Positions 47,926 through 57,553 of a stretch of 64,000 nucleotides of DNA are shown here, one piece after another. The stretch is from Oceanobacillus rekensis (lineage in GTDB: Bacteria; Bacillota; Bacilli; Bacillales; Amphibacillaceae), in contig NZ_MTBQ01000010.1 of NCBI RefSeq assembly GCF_002153375.1, forward strand, positions 1 to 64,000. Direction: 5' to 3'. Every line of letters starts with the position of its first letter. The first letter of the stretch is position 1. Below the pieces are notes generated by a model. It had not been told where the DNA came from. It did no database searches and saw only the letters and a program-made list of their open reading frames with translations. Both the position numbers and the translations under genes were made by a program.

Positions 47926-48165
47926 TCAAGAGTGTTTAAAATAGATAGAATGCAGGTTTAAGGAGATAATGAAACATAAGTAAAGGGTTAAGAGTATCTA
48001 TCTCTTATCTCTCTCCCCCTTCATAATCAATCCACGTTCTACTAGACAGACAGCTTTTTTCAACTTAAACTGATGAGATATTATATATTATCTTTTCAGG
48101 CGGTACAAAACATACTACATACATAATAAATTGGGTCTTCAGATAGAGGTAGAGGAGGTTTCACG

Positions 48166-49005
48166 ATGAGTAAGAAATTAGTTGAGTTCAGAAATGTATC
48201 TTTTAGGTACGATGAAGATGGACCCTGGGTATTAAAAAACTGTTCATTTGAAATCTATGAAAATGAATGGGTTGCGATTATTGGTCATAACGGTTCCGGA
48301 AAGTCAACGATAGCTAAGTTATTGAATGGATTGTTATTCCCTCAAGAAGGTGAGATTGTTATCGGTGGACAGCAAGTAAATGAGGAATCGATCTGGAGTA
48401 TTCGTAAAGAAGTAGGAATGGTTTTTCAGAATCCTGATAATCAATTTGTTGGTGCGACTGTACAGGATGATGTCGCATTTGGTATGGAGAATCGAGGAGT
48501 TCAAAGAGACGAAATGCAGAAACGAATTACAGAAACCTTATCTGCTGTTCGTATGCAGGACTACCGGCTAACGGAGCCACATCGATTATCTGGTGGACAA
48601 AAGCAGCGCGTTGCAATAGCAAGTGTATTGGCAATCTCCCCGAAGGTGCTCATTTTGGACGAAGCTACCGCTATGCTGGATCCTAGTGGACGGAAAGAGA
48701 TTATGGATACGGTTGGGGAAATTCAGGAGAGTAGTGGATTATCACTGATCACCATTACACATGATTTACAAGAAGTAGTTCAGGCTGATCGTGTTATTGT
48801 TATGAACAATGGAAATAAATGGAGGGAAGCTTCCCCACGAGAAATTTTTCTGGAGAAAGATGCATTGCGCACCATCGGTCTGGATGTTCCTTTCGTAGCC
48901 ATCTTAGCAGAAGAATTGAAACATGCAGGTGTCAGTTTGAAGTCGACACCATTAAATCAGGAAGAATTGTTGGAGGACCTATGGATATTACATTCAAGAA
49001 CGTAA
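48166..49005 (+). CDS. ecfA1: ECF transporter ATP-binding protein EcfA1
   Basis: A 279-aa ABC ATPase of the shared energy-coupling module. Walker A is GHNGSGKST (residues 40-48), the Q-loop is [10 protein letters not shown], the signature is [12 protein letters not shown] and Walker B is [12 protein letters not shown]. It powers vitamin and metal uptake through exchangeable S components encoded elsewhere. The ATG follows AGAGGAGG. ecfA2 starts inside its 3' end. Confidence 0.97.
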   Translation: MSKKLVEFRNVSFRYDEDGPWVLKNCSFEIYENEWVAIIGHNGSGKSTIAKLLNGLLFPQEGEIVIGGQQVNEESIWSIRKEVGMVFQNPDNQFVGATVQDDVAFGMENRGVQRDEMQKRITETLSAVRMQDYRLTEPHRLSGGQKQRVAIASVLAISPKVLILDEATAMLDPSGRKEIMDTVGEIQESSGLSLITITHDLQEVVQADRVIVMNNGNKWREASPREIFLEKDALRTIGLDVPFVAILAEELKHAGVSLKSTPLNQEELLEDLWILHSRT

Positions 49006-49850
49006 CCTATATCTACCAACCAAATACGCCCTTTTCACATAAGGCAATAGAAGACCTATCCTTTCAAGTAGAATCAGGAACATTTATGGCGATAATCGGG
49101 CACACGGGTTCGGGTAAATCAACCTTAATTCAGCATTTAAATGGCCTCTCTGTCCCAACAGATGGAGAAGTAGTAATTGGAGAATATAGACTATCAAAAC
49201 ACGATAAACCAAGGGATATGAAAGAATTACGCAGTCGTGTCGGTGTCGTTTTTCAGTACCCAGAACATCAGTTGTTTGAAGAGACGGTTGCAAAGGACAT
49301 AGCTTTTGGACCGCAAAACTTTGGTGTAAATGAAGCTGAGATTGGGCAACGGATTAAAGAAATTATTCCAGCTGTAGGACTTAATGAAACGGTCTTAGAA
49401 CGTTCTCCATTTGATTTAAGTGGTGGACAGATGCGCAGGGTTGCTATTGCGGGTGTGCTGGCTGTGAAGCCGGATGTGCTTGTGCTCGATGAACCGACTG
49501 CAGGCCTTGATCCAAGAGGACAGAAGGAAATCATGGATATGTTTTATAAATTACACAAGGAACAGGGCCTAACAACCATTCTTGTAACACATAGTATGGA
49601 AGATGCTTTAAAATATGCTGATCAGGTGCTAATTCTAAATAAAGGTACAAAGTTTATGGAAGGTACACCACTAGAGGTCTTTAATGAAAAGGATGCACTT
49701 CAAAGTGTCCAGTTAGATGTACCAGAAATCGTCCAGTTTTTAAATCGTTTTGAGGAAAAGTTTGGGCAGACTATTCCATTCCAAAAACAATCAATCAAAG
49801 AAATTGCACAATCGATTCAGCAGATCATTGAAGGGGCTGAATCCAGATGA
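48981..49850 (+). CDS. ecfA2: ECF transporter ATP-binding protein EcfA2
   Basis: A 289-aa ABC ATPase, partner of EcfA1. Walker A is GHTGSGKST (residues 40-48), the Q-loop is [15 protein letters not shown], the signature is [13 protein letters not shown] and Walker B is [15 protein letters not shown] 48981 follows GGAGGACCT and overlaps ecfA1 by 25 bases; an open frame further upstream is only overlap with ecfA1. Its TGA overlaps the ecfT ATG. Confidence 0.97.
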   Translation: MDITFKNVTYIYQPNTPFSHKAIEDLSFQVESGTFMAIIGHTGSGKSTLIQHLNGLSVPTDGEVVIGEYRLSKHDKPRDMKELRSRVGVVFQYPEHQLFEETVAKDIAFGPQNFGVNEAEIGQRIKEIIPAVGLNETVLERSPFDLSGGQMRRVAIAGVLAVKPDVLVLDEPTAGLDPRGQKEIMDMFYKLHKEQGLTTILVTHSMEDALKYADQVLILNKGTKFMEGTPLEVFNEKDALQSVQLDVPEIVQFLNRFEEKFGQTIPFQKQSIKEIAQSIQQIIEGAESR

Positions 49851-50650
49851 ATAATTCATTGATTATCGGTCAATATGTTCCAGGTAATTCGTTAGTACAC
49901 CGTCTTGATCCAAGAACAAAAATTACGATTATCTTCTTTTTTGTATTTATCGTTTTTTTTGCTAATAATATTGCAAGCTATAGTTTATTAACTGTTTTTG
50001 CGCTGACATGTATGTTTACCTCTAAGGTACCGATTCGTTTTATTATAAAGGGTCTAACACCAGTATGGTTTTTAATTATTTTTACTTTTATTTTGCACTT
50101 ATTTGTTACAAGAGAAGGAACGGTTATACTGGAGTTCTGGATTTTTGAATTTTATTCTGGTGGGCTTATTCAGGGGATAGCTATTGCTCTGCGCTTTTTC
50201 TTATTAATTCTAGTTACATCATTATTGACGTTAACAACGACACCAATCGAAATTACCGATGCAATTGAAGACATGCTCCATCCCCTAAAACGATTTAAGT
50301 TTCCCGTCCATGAATTAGCGTTAATGATGTCTATTTCATTAAGATTCATACCTACATTGATGCAAGAAACAGATAAAATTTCAAGGGCACAGGCATCCCG
50401 CGGCGTCGATTTTAAAACCGGTCCCATCAAAGAAAGAATCAAAGCAGTTGTGCCACTTTTAGTACCATTATTTGTAAGTGCATTTAAACGTGCAGAGGAA
50501 CTTGCAATGGCAATGGAAGCACGAGGATATCAGGGTGGCGAAGGTCGATCAAAACTCAGGGAGTTAAAAATAGAAAAACGCGATATTTTTATTTTTATTT
50601 TGTTCGCTATCGTAGTTGCCGCATTACTATTGATTAGGTCGTATAGCTAA
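49847..50650 (+). CDS. ecfT: ECF transporter transmembrane protein EcfT
   Basis: A 267-aa membrane scaffold with about five or six hydrophobic segments. The coupling helices carry the Ala-Arg-Gly signatures [10 protein letters not shown] and [11 protein letters not shown] that contact the two ATPases. The start overlaps the ecfA2 stop (ATGA). Confidence 0.96.
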   Translation: MNNSLIIGQYVPGNSLVHRLDPRTKITIIFFFVFIVFFANNIASYSLLTVFALTCMFTSKVPIRFIIKGLTPVWFLIIFTFILHLFVTREGTVILEFWIFEFYSGGLIQGIAIALRFFLLILVTSLLTLTTTPIEITDAIEDMLHPLKRFKFPVHELALMMSISLRFIPTLMQETDKISRAQASRGVDFKTGPIKERIKAVVPLLVPLFVSAFKRAEELAMAMEARGYQGGEGRSKLRELKIEKRDIFIFILFAIVVAALLLIRSYS

Positions 50651-50667
50651 AGAAAGGCTGAAGAATA

Positions 50668-51423
50668 ATGGCTAGATTAAAATGTGTTGTTGAATATGAT
50701 GGATCTGGATTTTCTGGGTTTCAGGTCCAACCACAAAACCGGACCGTACAGGGGGTCCTGGAAAGAGTTCTTAAAGAGATACATAAAGGATCAGGAATTC
50801 GATTGCAAGCTTCAGGGCGCACGGATACGGGCGTACACGCAGTTGGACAGGTGATTCACTTTGATTCCATATACGATATTTCCGAAAAGAACTGGAAACG
50901 TGCTCTGAATACACTCCTTCCTGATGATGTTTTCATTAAGGAGGTTATCAAAGTTTCAGAAGATTTTCATGCTAGATATAGTGTATTTGAGAAAGAGTAT
51001 CATTATTATGTTCGAAATACGGTAGAACCGGATGTATTTAAACGTAATTATTCTTACCACTTTCCATATGAACTTGATATTAATAAAATCTCACAAGCCT
51101 GTAAGTACTTAGAAGGAACACATGATTTCACTACATTTTCTTCAGCGAAATCAACGATTAAAGGAGAGAAAGTACGAACGCTTTACCATGCATCCTGTAC
51201 AAAGCAGGGAGATGAAGTGGAATTTATTTTCCGTGGGAGCGGCTTTCTATATAATATGGTTCGTATTATGGTCAGTGTTCTACTGGATATTGGACAAGGG
51301 CGAAGGGAACCGGAAGATATTCTTATCCTGATCGAGAAGAAGGATCGTGGGCAAGCAGGAAAAACTATCTCACCAAATGGCTTATATTTATGGAATGTGA
51401 AATATGATAAAGAAATGCAATAA
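50668..51423 (+). CDS. truA: tRNA pseudouridine(38-40) synthase TruA
   Basis: A 251-aa pseudouridine synthase acting on the anticodon stem. The catalytic Asp is D53 in ASGRTDTGVHAVGQ. FLYNMVRIMVSVL and the C-terminal GLYLWNVKY are conserved. It begins 17 bases after ecfT. Confidence 0.97.
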   Translation: MARLKCVVEYDGSGFSGFQVQPQNRTVQGVLERVLKEIHKGSGIRLQASGRTDTGVHAVGQVIHFDSIYDISEKNWKRALNTLLPDDVFIKEVIKVSEDFHARYSVFEKEYHYYVRNTVEPDVFKRNYSYHFPYELDINKISQACKYLEGTHDFTTFSSAKSTIKGEKVRTLYHASCTKQGDEVEFIFRGSGFLYNMVRIMVSVLLDIGQGRREPEDILILIEKKDRGQAGKTISPNGLYLWNVKYDKEMQ

Positions 51424-51449
51424 ATAACAGGATTAAATGTCCTAAGCCC

Positions 51450-51479
51450 TTGACAAATCATTGCTTTTTATAGTAACAT
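51450..51479 (+). promoter_or_regulatory. rplM-rpsI promoter
   Basis: A perfect TTGACA at 51450-51455 and TAACAT at 51474-51479, 18-base spacer. Confidence 0.65.
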
Positions 51480-51495
51480 AATATATGGCATTTTA

Positions 51496-51536
51496 TTTCT
51501 AAACCATGATTAGCCCCGGAATCTAATTATGTTAAG
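51496..51536 (+). promoter_or_regulatory. Ribosomal protein L13 leader
   Basis: The sequence CTAAACCATGATTAGCCCC and the following GGAATCTAATTATG match the conserved L13 leader of Firmicutes: CTAA/TTAG pairing and a second TAATTATG strand able to compete with it. It sits in the rplM 5' UTR, where L13 is thought to repress its own operon. Confidence 0.75.
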
Positions 51537-51595
51537 AATATAAAAAAACGAATGAAAATAATAATGAATTTTTGATATATGGAGGGAAATCTATC

Positions 51596-52033
51596 ATGCG
51601 CACAACTTTCATGGCGAATGAATCAAATATTGAACGCAAATGGCTTGTTGTGGATGCTGAAGGCCAACGTCTTGGTCGTCTAGCGAGTGAAGTTGCTGCT
51701 ATCCTTCGCGGAAAGCAAAAACCAACTTACACACCACATGCTGACACTGGTGATAATGTGATCATTATCAATGCAGAGAAAATCGAATTAACAGGTAACA
51801 AAATCAATGACAAAATGTATTACCGTCACTCTAACCACCCAGGTGGATTAAAAGAACGTAATGCTGATGAAATGCGTACAAAATACCCTGAGCAAATGCT
51901 TGAACTTGCTATCAAAGGTATGCTTCCAAAAGGTCCATTAGGCCGTAAAATGATTAAAAAATTACATGTATTCAGAGGCGCTGAACATACACATCAAGCA
52001 CAAAAACCAGAAGTTTACGAACTTCGCGGATAA
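51596..52033 (+). CDS. rplM: 50S ribosomal protein L13
   Basis: A 145-aa protein. [20 protein letters not shown] at the start and the signature [20 protein letters not shown] are typical. ATG 51596 follows GGAGGGAAATC; the in-frame start at 51572 lies before the ribosome site. Confidence 0.98.
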   Translation: MRTTFMANESNIERKWLVVDAEGQRLGRLASEVAAILRGKQKPTYTPHADTGDNVIIINAEKIELTGNKINDKMYYRHSNHPGGLKERNADEMRTKYPEQMLELAIKGMLPKGPLGRKMIKKLHVFRGAEHTHQAQKPEVYELRG

Positions 52034-52052
52034 TTTAAAGGAGGTTAATCAA

Positions 52053-52445
52053 TTGGCACAAGTACAATATTACGGCACAGGTCGTCGCAAAAGCTCAACT
52101 GCCCGTGTACGTCTAATCCCAGGTACAGGTAATATCACAATCAATGGTCGTGATGCAAGAGACTACTTCCCGTATGAAACTCAATTGTTGATTTTAAATC
52201 AACCATTAGTAACTACGGAAACACAAGGAACTTATGACGTTTTAGTTAACGTTCATGGTGGAGGATTCACTGGTCAAGCTGGTGCTATTCGTCACGGTAT
52301 CTCTCGTGCGCTTCTAGAAGCAGATCCAGAATACCGTCCAAGCTTAAAGAGTGCAGGCTTCTTAACTCGTGATTCACGCATGAAAGAACGTAAAAAATAC
52401 GGTCTTAAAGGCGCACGTAAAGCACCTCAGTTCTCAAAACGTTAA
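52053..52445 (+). CDS. rpsI: 30S ribosomal protein S9
   Basis: A 130-aa protein whose C-terminal Arg tail (APQFSKR) reaches the P site. [20 protein letters not shown] is typical. The start is TTG at 52053, 6-7 bases after AAAGGAGG; in-frame codons upstream belong to rplM overlap. Confidence 0.98.
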   Translation: MAQVQYYGTGRRKSSTARVRLIPGTGNITINGRDARDYFPYETQLLILNQPLVTTETQGTYDVLVNVHGGGFTGQAGAIRHGISRALLEADPEYRPSLKSAGFLTRDSRMKERKKYGLKGARKAPQFSKR

Positions 52446-52465
52446 TTTTATATTATCGTTACAAG

Positions 52466-52498
52466 GCTCTCAACCGATTTGGTTGGGGGCTTTTTTTT
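52466..52498 (+). terminator. Intrinsic terminator of rplM-rpsI
   Basis: GCTCTCAACC pairs with GGTTGGGGGC (two G-U) over a 5-base loop, followed by eight T residues. Confidence 0.92.
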
Positions 52499-52499
52499 G

Positions 52500-52538
52500 A
52501 TAAAAACCGGGGGTGGCAGGCATCCCCCCGGTTTTTAT
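52500..52538 (-). terminator. Bidirectional terminator between rpsI and the catalase remnant
   Basis: ATAAAAACCGGGGG pairs with CCCCCGGTTTTTAT, giving T-runs on both strands. On the minus strand it directly follows the original catalase stop codon (52535-52537). Confidence 0.88.
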
Positions 52539-54051
52539 GTTCGATCCCAAAAGCGTTGTTTGGCGATTGCGGAGATATAAATTCACTTTCGAAGTTAGGG
52601 TTGTTAGTGGCAAAGACAATTCCAGCTAAGTTATTTTTATCAGATCTGTGAATATAAGACTGTCCAATTGAGGCGATACCAATAGGTTTATAATGCTTGT
52701 ATGCTTCATTTACGAATGTCAGGATGTTTTGATGGAAATTTGCTTCATTCTTGGCATTTCCACCAACAACATATTGCGAGTCATACAAGATAGGGTAAGT
52801 TGTAATAAATGTCTTATCAACTTCGATTTTTGTACCATTTACCCCTGTAATAGTACCTAAATTTTCACTTACAACTTCTATAAAGACCCCATATTGTTGA
52901 AAGACGTTCAAAGTATTTTCTACTTCTTTATCGTTAAATCCGTTACCAATCAAAACAGCAACTCTTTGTGTACAGGCATAAAATGGTGTATTCATTTGGC
53001 TTAGGGATGGATAACTCTTTTCAACTTGCACATGTGATTTCTTCGGTCGTTCAACCCCAACATTTTCAGCTAAAATGCATGCCATTTCTTGGTCTACATT
53101 GGCCCACATTTCGACATTTTCTGCCTAACCGATGCGCTTTTCACTCTGCCAAGGTGATAGATAAATGTTTCCACAAGATCTTGTTTTTCTATCTGTGAAA
53201 GACTGTTCCAAAACATTCTTGGCTGTGAAAAGAAATCGTAAAACGAGTCACTTGGAAGTTCTCTTGTAACGTGACCTTCTACTTTTTGTGGATAATTGAC
53301 AAATCCACCCTCTTCAAATGATGCTTCAGACGGTGTATTACCAGCTAATGAATTATTATGATAATCCACTGCATCAACATCTATCCGATATTTCATACGC
53401 CCTTTACGAAGATTAAAGTTCTTTTCAGCAAGAGATTTGTTCACTGGGAGATCTTCAAAATTGGATGAATGGTGTCGATATAATTCAGTATCCCGGTAGG
53501 CCATTGCTCTTCCCTGTAGTGCAGGGTCATTGGTGAAATCAATTCCTGGAACAAGATTGGATGGGTCAAAAGCTGATTGTTCTTCTTCAGCAAAGAAATT
53601 GTCAACTAACCGATTTAACGTCATTTTACCAATAGTTTGAACAGCAATTACTTCCTCAGGCCATAATTTTGTATCATCTAATACATCAAAATCATACTTG
53701 AATTCATCTTCTTCGGCGATTAACTGTACACCAAGTTCATATTCAGGATAGGCTCCATTTTCAATCGCTAGAACGATATCCCGACGATGGAAGTCTGGGT
53801 CAACCCCTCCAATTATGTTTGCTTCATCCAGTAATAAGGAATGAACACCAAGTTTTGGAATCCATTTAAATCTAACAAAAGTTGATTTTCCTTGTTCATT
53901 AATAAATCGAAATGTATTGATTGGCCAACCATCCATCATCCGTCATTTTCTTGCCTGGCCCTGTATTTTTTCGCGGTATTGGTCTAGTTGATCGTCCTTA
54001 GGATTGTTGTCATCATCCTTTTTGTTCCTCTTTTCATCCTGTTCATCCATG
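52535..54051 (-). pseudogene. katE: Broken clade-2 (large-subunit) catalase
   Basis: The minus strand holds a KatE-type catalase in pieces. The intact N-terminal tail starts at ATG 54051 (MDEQDEKRNKKDDD, then DDQLDQYREKIQGQ). Near 53953 the text jumps from a GKKMT-like segment straight to RMMDGWPINTFRF, so by comparison with B. subtilis KatE roughly 180 residues are deleted, including the distal heme His and Asn. The core then runs through FVRFKWIPKLGVHSL and EYELGVQLIAEEDEFKYDFD. A one-base frameshift lies near 53100 (VRQKMS to MWANVDQEMA), and another near 52570 before the true end AIAKQRFWDRT. It cannot make active catalase. Confidence 0.92.
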
Positions 54052-54188
54052 TAATCACAACCCTTTCGTTTAGATTTTTCAATCCAATTATATTCATATG
54101 GGACTTTACTAAAAATAAGAACATGAATGAAAATCCAGGGAAGGGCAGAACCTATTTAGGAATGAATAAATCTAGGGAGGTTTTCAAT

Positions 54189-54344
54189 ATGAGCAAAAAG
54201 CCGAGGAATAAACTAAGTGGAGCAATGAGCGACGAGCAAGCGGTTCGAGGAAAGTTATCAAAGGAATTTGATCATGAGTTTGCCAATGAACCCTTGACCC
54301 CAGCAGAGAAATATAATAATAAAAAAACAAAAAAACGACAGTAA
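54189..54344 (+). CDS. sspO: Small acid-soluble spore protein O (SspO)
   Basis: A 51-aa basic protein, MSKKPRNKLSGAMSDEQAVR to NNKKTKKRQ. The C-terminal part (EFANEPLTPAEKYNNKK, then TKKRQ) is the typical SspO ending. These minor spore coat/core proteins are made in the forespore, normally from a SigG promoter; I could not place that promoter with confidence. ATG 54189 follows GGGAGG; longer in-frame starts run into DNA opposite the catalase remnant and are rejected. Confidence 0.82.
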   Translation: MSKKPRNKLSGAMSDEQAVRGKLSKEFDHEFANEPLTPAEKYNNKKTKKRQ

Positions 54345-54409
54345 CAGAATTCAACAAAAACTGTGCAGTGACAGGCACTGTTTGTATCACCGTTCGGGTG
54401 TAGGTAAAA

Positions 54410-54441
54410 AAAACCGCTTTGGTATATACCAAAGCGGTTTT
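54410..54441. terminator. Bidirectional terminator between sspO and dctM
   Basis: AAAACCGCTTTGGT pairs perfectly with ACCAAAGCGGTTTT. It ends both the sspO message (+) and the TRAP operon (-). Confidence 0.9.
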
Positions 54442-54445
54442 CAAT

Positions 54446-55741
54446 TTATAGTCCAAATAACTGTGGTAGGAACAAGCTTAATTGTGGGATAAATGTTACA
54501 AATAACAGAACCACAATAACTACTGCAAAGAATGGAAGCAAGGTTTTAATAACTTGTTCAATTCTAACATCGGCTACAGTTGCTCCAACAAATAGTGCAC
54601 TACCTACAGGCGGTGTCATGTTTCCAATACATAAAGCAAAACATAATACCATTCCAAAGTGAACAGGATCCATTTGGAATGTTTCTGCTACTGGTAAGAA
54701 TATAGGTGTAAATATGAGTACAGCAGGTGTGATATCCATAAATGTACCGACAAGAAGCAGAATCAAAAGCATAATAAGCAGTATTCCAACTTGATTATCT
54801 GTTATAGATAATAGTGCATCACTGATTAATTGCGGTAAGCTCATGTAGGACATAATCAATGAAAATAATGCAGAAGCAGTGATTAGGAATAGAATCATCC
54901 CAGTAATTTCAATGGTTTCTTTTAATATGACCGGAAAATCCTTTAACTTTAAGCTTTTATATATTAGTGAGAGTACAGTGGAATAAAGTACTGCGACGGC
55001 TGCACCCTCTGTTGCTGTGAATATCCCGGCAATAATCCCGCCAATAACGATAACGATTAATAGTAAACTTGGAATAGCACTCCAGATAATATAGAGCACG
55101 TCTTTAAAGGTTGGTAAGCTTGATACCGGATAATTTTCTTTCCTAGCCATGAAATAAGCAACAACCATTACCCCAAGCCCCCAAAGAATCCCAGGTATAT
55201 AGCCAGCCATGAATAATGCTGCAATCGAAGTACCACCACTGACAAGTGAGTAAACGATTAGCACAGAACTTGGGGGGATAATTAAACCTGTCGGTGCAGA
55301 TGCAATGTTTACTGCTGCAGAATAGGTTCTTTTATATCCTTGATTGTCTTGCATTGGTGTCATAATACGACCCATTGCTGCCGCCGATGCAACACTAGAA
55401 CCAGCAATCGATCCAAAGAGCATGTTTCCAACTACATTCGTATGTGCAAGAGAACCAGGTAGCTTACCGACAAGTATCTTGGCGAAGTTAACTAAACGAA
55501 ACGCTATTCCGCCCGTATTCATAATAATCCCTGATAGTACGAATAATGGAATAGCGAGCATTGTAAAGTTATCAATCCCGGTAACCATACGTTGGGCCGA
55601 GGTCATGATTGCTACATCAAATGGTAGTACGAGTAAAAAGGTCACTACGGAGCTGGCAATGATTGCGATTGCAATTGGAGCCCCAAACCACAATAATAAG
55701 AGAAAGCTGGCAAATAATACGATCGCTGCTATAGTTTCCAT
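54446..55741 (-). CDS. dctM: TRAP transporter large permease (DctM type)
   Basis: A 431-aa membrane protein with about twelve hydrophobic segments. Typical DctM segments are LFVLSGIIMNTGGIAFRL and the C-terminal HFGMVLCFALCIGNMTPPVG. It forms the sodium-coupled translocation unit of a tripartite ATP-independent transporter. It overlaps dctQ by one base and is the last gene of the operon, whose other members are the small permease and the binding protein. Confidence 0.95.
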   Translation of the reverse strand: METIAAIVLFASFLLLLWFGAPIAIAIIASSVVTFLLVLPFDVAIMTSAQRMVTGIDNFTMLAIPLFVLSGIIMNTGGIAFRLVNFAKILVGKLPGSLAHTNVVGNMLFGSIAGSSVASAAAMGRIMTPMQDNQGYKRTYSAAVNIASAPTGLIIPPSSVLIVYSLVSGGTSIAALFMAGYIPGILWGLGVMVVAYFMARKENYPVSSLPTFKDVLYIIWSAIPSLLLIVIVIGGIIAGIFTATEGAAVAVLYSTVLSLIYKSLKLKDFPVILKETIEITGMILFLITASALFSLIMSYMSLPQLISDALLSITDNQVGILLIMLLILLLVGTFMDITPAVLIFTPIFLPVAETFQMDPVHFGMVLCFALCIGNMTPPVGSALFVGATVADVRIEQVIKTLLPFFAVVIVVLLFVTFIPQLSLFLPQLFGL

Positions 55742-56226
55742 TATACTCCAACCTCCTCATTATGGCTTTCCTTGCCTGTTAACATGCTGTGGATCGTATA
55801 CATAATAATTAAGATTCCACAGACTGGTAATGCAGCATAGACGAATGCCATAGATATTCCAGTTGCTGCGGCAGTTTGTGCAGAAGTTAATAGCACAACT
55901 CTAATGCCTCCATAAACCATAAGAATCCCAGTAAGTAAAATAATCAGTATATCGGTAATCCGCTCAAATAAAATAACTGTTTTACCACTGAATTTTTCTC
56001 TGAAAAATAGGATGGCAATATGTTTCTTTGCTCCAAATACATATGCAGCTGTCATTAATCCAAACCAAATTAGTAAGTATCTTGTTGCTTCTTCAGTACC
56101 GGGAGACGAAATATTAAATACATATCGCGCTAATACTTGCCATAGGGAAAGGATAACCATCATAATCAGCAAAAAGGATGAAAACGTTAAAAGTGTTTTA
56201 TCCAGCTTGTCTTTAAATTTAATCAT
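55741..56226 (-). CDS. dctQ: TRAP transporter small permease (DctQ type)
   Basis: A 161-aa protein with four predicted membrane spans. The motif SPGTEEATRYLLIWFGLMTAAY is typical of DctQ (E-E-x-x-R/A-Y with W-x-x-x-x-A). It pairs with DctM. It overlaps the dctP 3' end by 8 bases and the dctM start by one. Confidence 0.93.
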   Translation of the reverse strand: MIKFKDKLDKTLLTFSSFLLIMMVILSLWQVLARYVFNISSPGTEEATRYLLIWFGLMTAAYVFGAKKHIAILFFREKFSGKTVILFERITDILIILLTGILMVYGGIRVVLLTSAQTAAATGISMAFVYAALPVCGILIIMYTIHSMLTGKESHNEEVGV

Positions 56227-57223
56227 TCGCTTTCCCTCCCATAATTAGCTCATAAATATCTTTTGTCTTTTCATCATTGGCATATGCTTCATGAAGCGGT
56301 TGTACAGCTTCGATAAATGGCCCTTTGTCTACTTCAATAAATTGCACGCCCATCTCATTTTTGGCTGTGTCTGTTTGCTCCTTTATTGCTTTCGCCCATA
56401 CATCTTCATGGTAGACGGTTGATTCATCTCCTGCTTCCTGGATAAGTGCCTGTTCTTCTTCGGAAAATTGGTTAAATCGTTCGGCATTCATAATCAACAT
56501 ATCCGGAACGATTTGGTGGCCTGTATACATATAATACTTGGCAACTTCCCCATGATTATTTCCAACTAAGGCGGTTTCATTGTTCTCGGCAGCGTCAATG
56601 ATTCCAGATTGCAGGGAAGTATATACCTCACCATACGCCATTGCTGTCGGTATACCCCCTAAAGCTTCAATCATGTTTACACTTGTCTGACTGGGCTGAA
56701 CCCTTACTTTTAAGCCACTCATATCTGATAAATCATTTACTTCCCTATCTTTTGTATATAGATGACGCATGCCAGCATTATAATAGGTTAGTCCAATAAA
56801 GCCAATATCCTCTGTCTGTTGATAAATCTGATCAGTAATCGAATTTGTATTCATTACGTGTTCGAATTCCTCATATTCTTCAAAAACATATGGCAGACTA
56901 AAAATAGAGTAATCGGATTCAAATCCTTCCAAGGCACTGGCACTGACTTTTGCAACATCAACTGCTCCTGTTTGCGTTAGTTCAATTACTTCCCGTTCAC
57001 TTCCCAACTGGCCATTCGGAAAAATTTCCACTTGGATTGTATCATTTGACTTCTCCTCCACTAATCTGCCAAATTCCACTAATGAAAGGTGTACAGGGTG
57101 ATCCAGTGTTTGATTATGTGCAATCTTCAACTCCTTTGTACCCGAGTCACCTGACACGTTTTGACAACCAACAAGAACCATTAAAATTAATGAAACCGTT
57201 ATTATTGTTAGGGTCTTCTTCAT
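56219..57223 (-). CDS. dctP: TRAP transporter solute-binding lipoprotein (DctP type)
   Basis: A 334-aa extracytoplasmic binding protein. The signal peptide ends in a lipobox LVGC (Cys20), so it is membrane-anchored. The ligand-binding segment GLKVRVQPSQTSVNMIEALG carries the conserved Arg that binds a carboxylate, followed by YTSLQSGIIDAAENNE. Organic acids, especially sugar acids, are bound by this family. The divergent uxaC gene makes a hexuronate a reasonable guess. The ATG follows AGGGAGG. Confidence 0.92.
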   Translation of the reverse strand: MKKTLTIITVSLILMVLVGCQNVSGDSGTKELKIAHNQTLDHPVHLSLVEFGRLVEEKSNDTIQVEIFPNGQLGSEREVIELTQTGAVDVAKVSASALEGFESDYSIFSLPYVFEEYEEFEHVMNTNSITDQIYQQTEDIGFIGLTYYNAGMRHLYTKDREVNDLSDMSGLKVRVQPSQTSVNMIEALGGIPTAMAYGEVYTSLQSGIIDAAENNETALVGNNHGEVAKYYMYTGHQIVPDMLIMNAERFNQFSEEEQALIQEAGDESTVYHEDVWAKAIKEQTDTAKNEMGVQFIEVDKGPFIEAVQPLHEAYANDEKTKDIYELIMGGKAND

Positions 57224-57399
57224 CCTTTAACCTCCCTAGGTGTACAAATGTAGTTATAAATAATAGCTTCCCTAATTAATCTAAAGTTAATTCTATAAAT
57301 GACTATATTTTAGGTAGTGAATGTTTATTTTTGCTGATTATAGACTTTATCACTCTACATTTAGATTATTTGGTAATCATATAGTAAAACCCTTGAAAT

Positions 57400-57413
57400 A
57401 TAAAACGTTTACA
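57400..57413 (+). promoter_or_regulatory. cre-like site in the uxaC promoter
   Basis: ATAAAACGTTTACA matches 12 of 14 positions of the cre consensus TGWAANCGNTNWCA. It overlaps the -35 box of the uxaC promoter, where CcpA would repress in the presence of glucose. Confidence 0.5.
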
Positions 57414-57435
57414 TATATGATAAGGTTAGTATAAT
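57408..57435 (+). promoter_or_regulatory. uxaC promoter
   Basis: TTTACA at 57408-57413, 16-base spacer, perfect TATAAT at 57430-57435. The transcript would start next to the palindromic operator. The rest of the 330-base divergent gap toward dctP shows no other clear site. Confidence 0.65.
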
Positions 57436-57440
57436 ATAAA

Positions 57441-57463
57441 TAGTTTGTTTTGTAAACAAACTA
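57441..57463. promoter_or_regulatory. XylR-type operator before uxaC
   Basis: The arms TAGTTTGTTTT and TAAACAAACTA flank a central G and are complementary at 10 of 11 positions. The half-site TTAGTTTGTTT is the one known for Bacillus XylR. It lies just downstream of the -10 box, the usual place for repression. A diverged copy precedes the ROK regulator gene at 60.5-61.7 kb. Confidence 0.75.
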
Positions 57464-57553
57464 ACTATTTGACTAGAACTTTAAAAATTAGGTTCTATTA
57501 TAAATGGATTAGGGAAAAATCATTATATAATAAAACGGAAGGGATGATTAAAA

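Noticed and set aside
52459-53109. Reading the catalase C-terminal frame as an independent gene
   Set aside because: Its start and end are only frame accidents; the sequence continues the catalase domain of the upstream frame.
53988-54188. N-terminal extension of sspO
   Set aside because: The extra codons lie opposite the catalase N-terminus; SspO starts at the ATG after GGGAGG at 54189.
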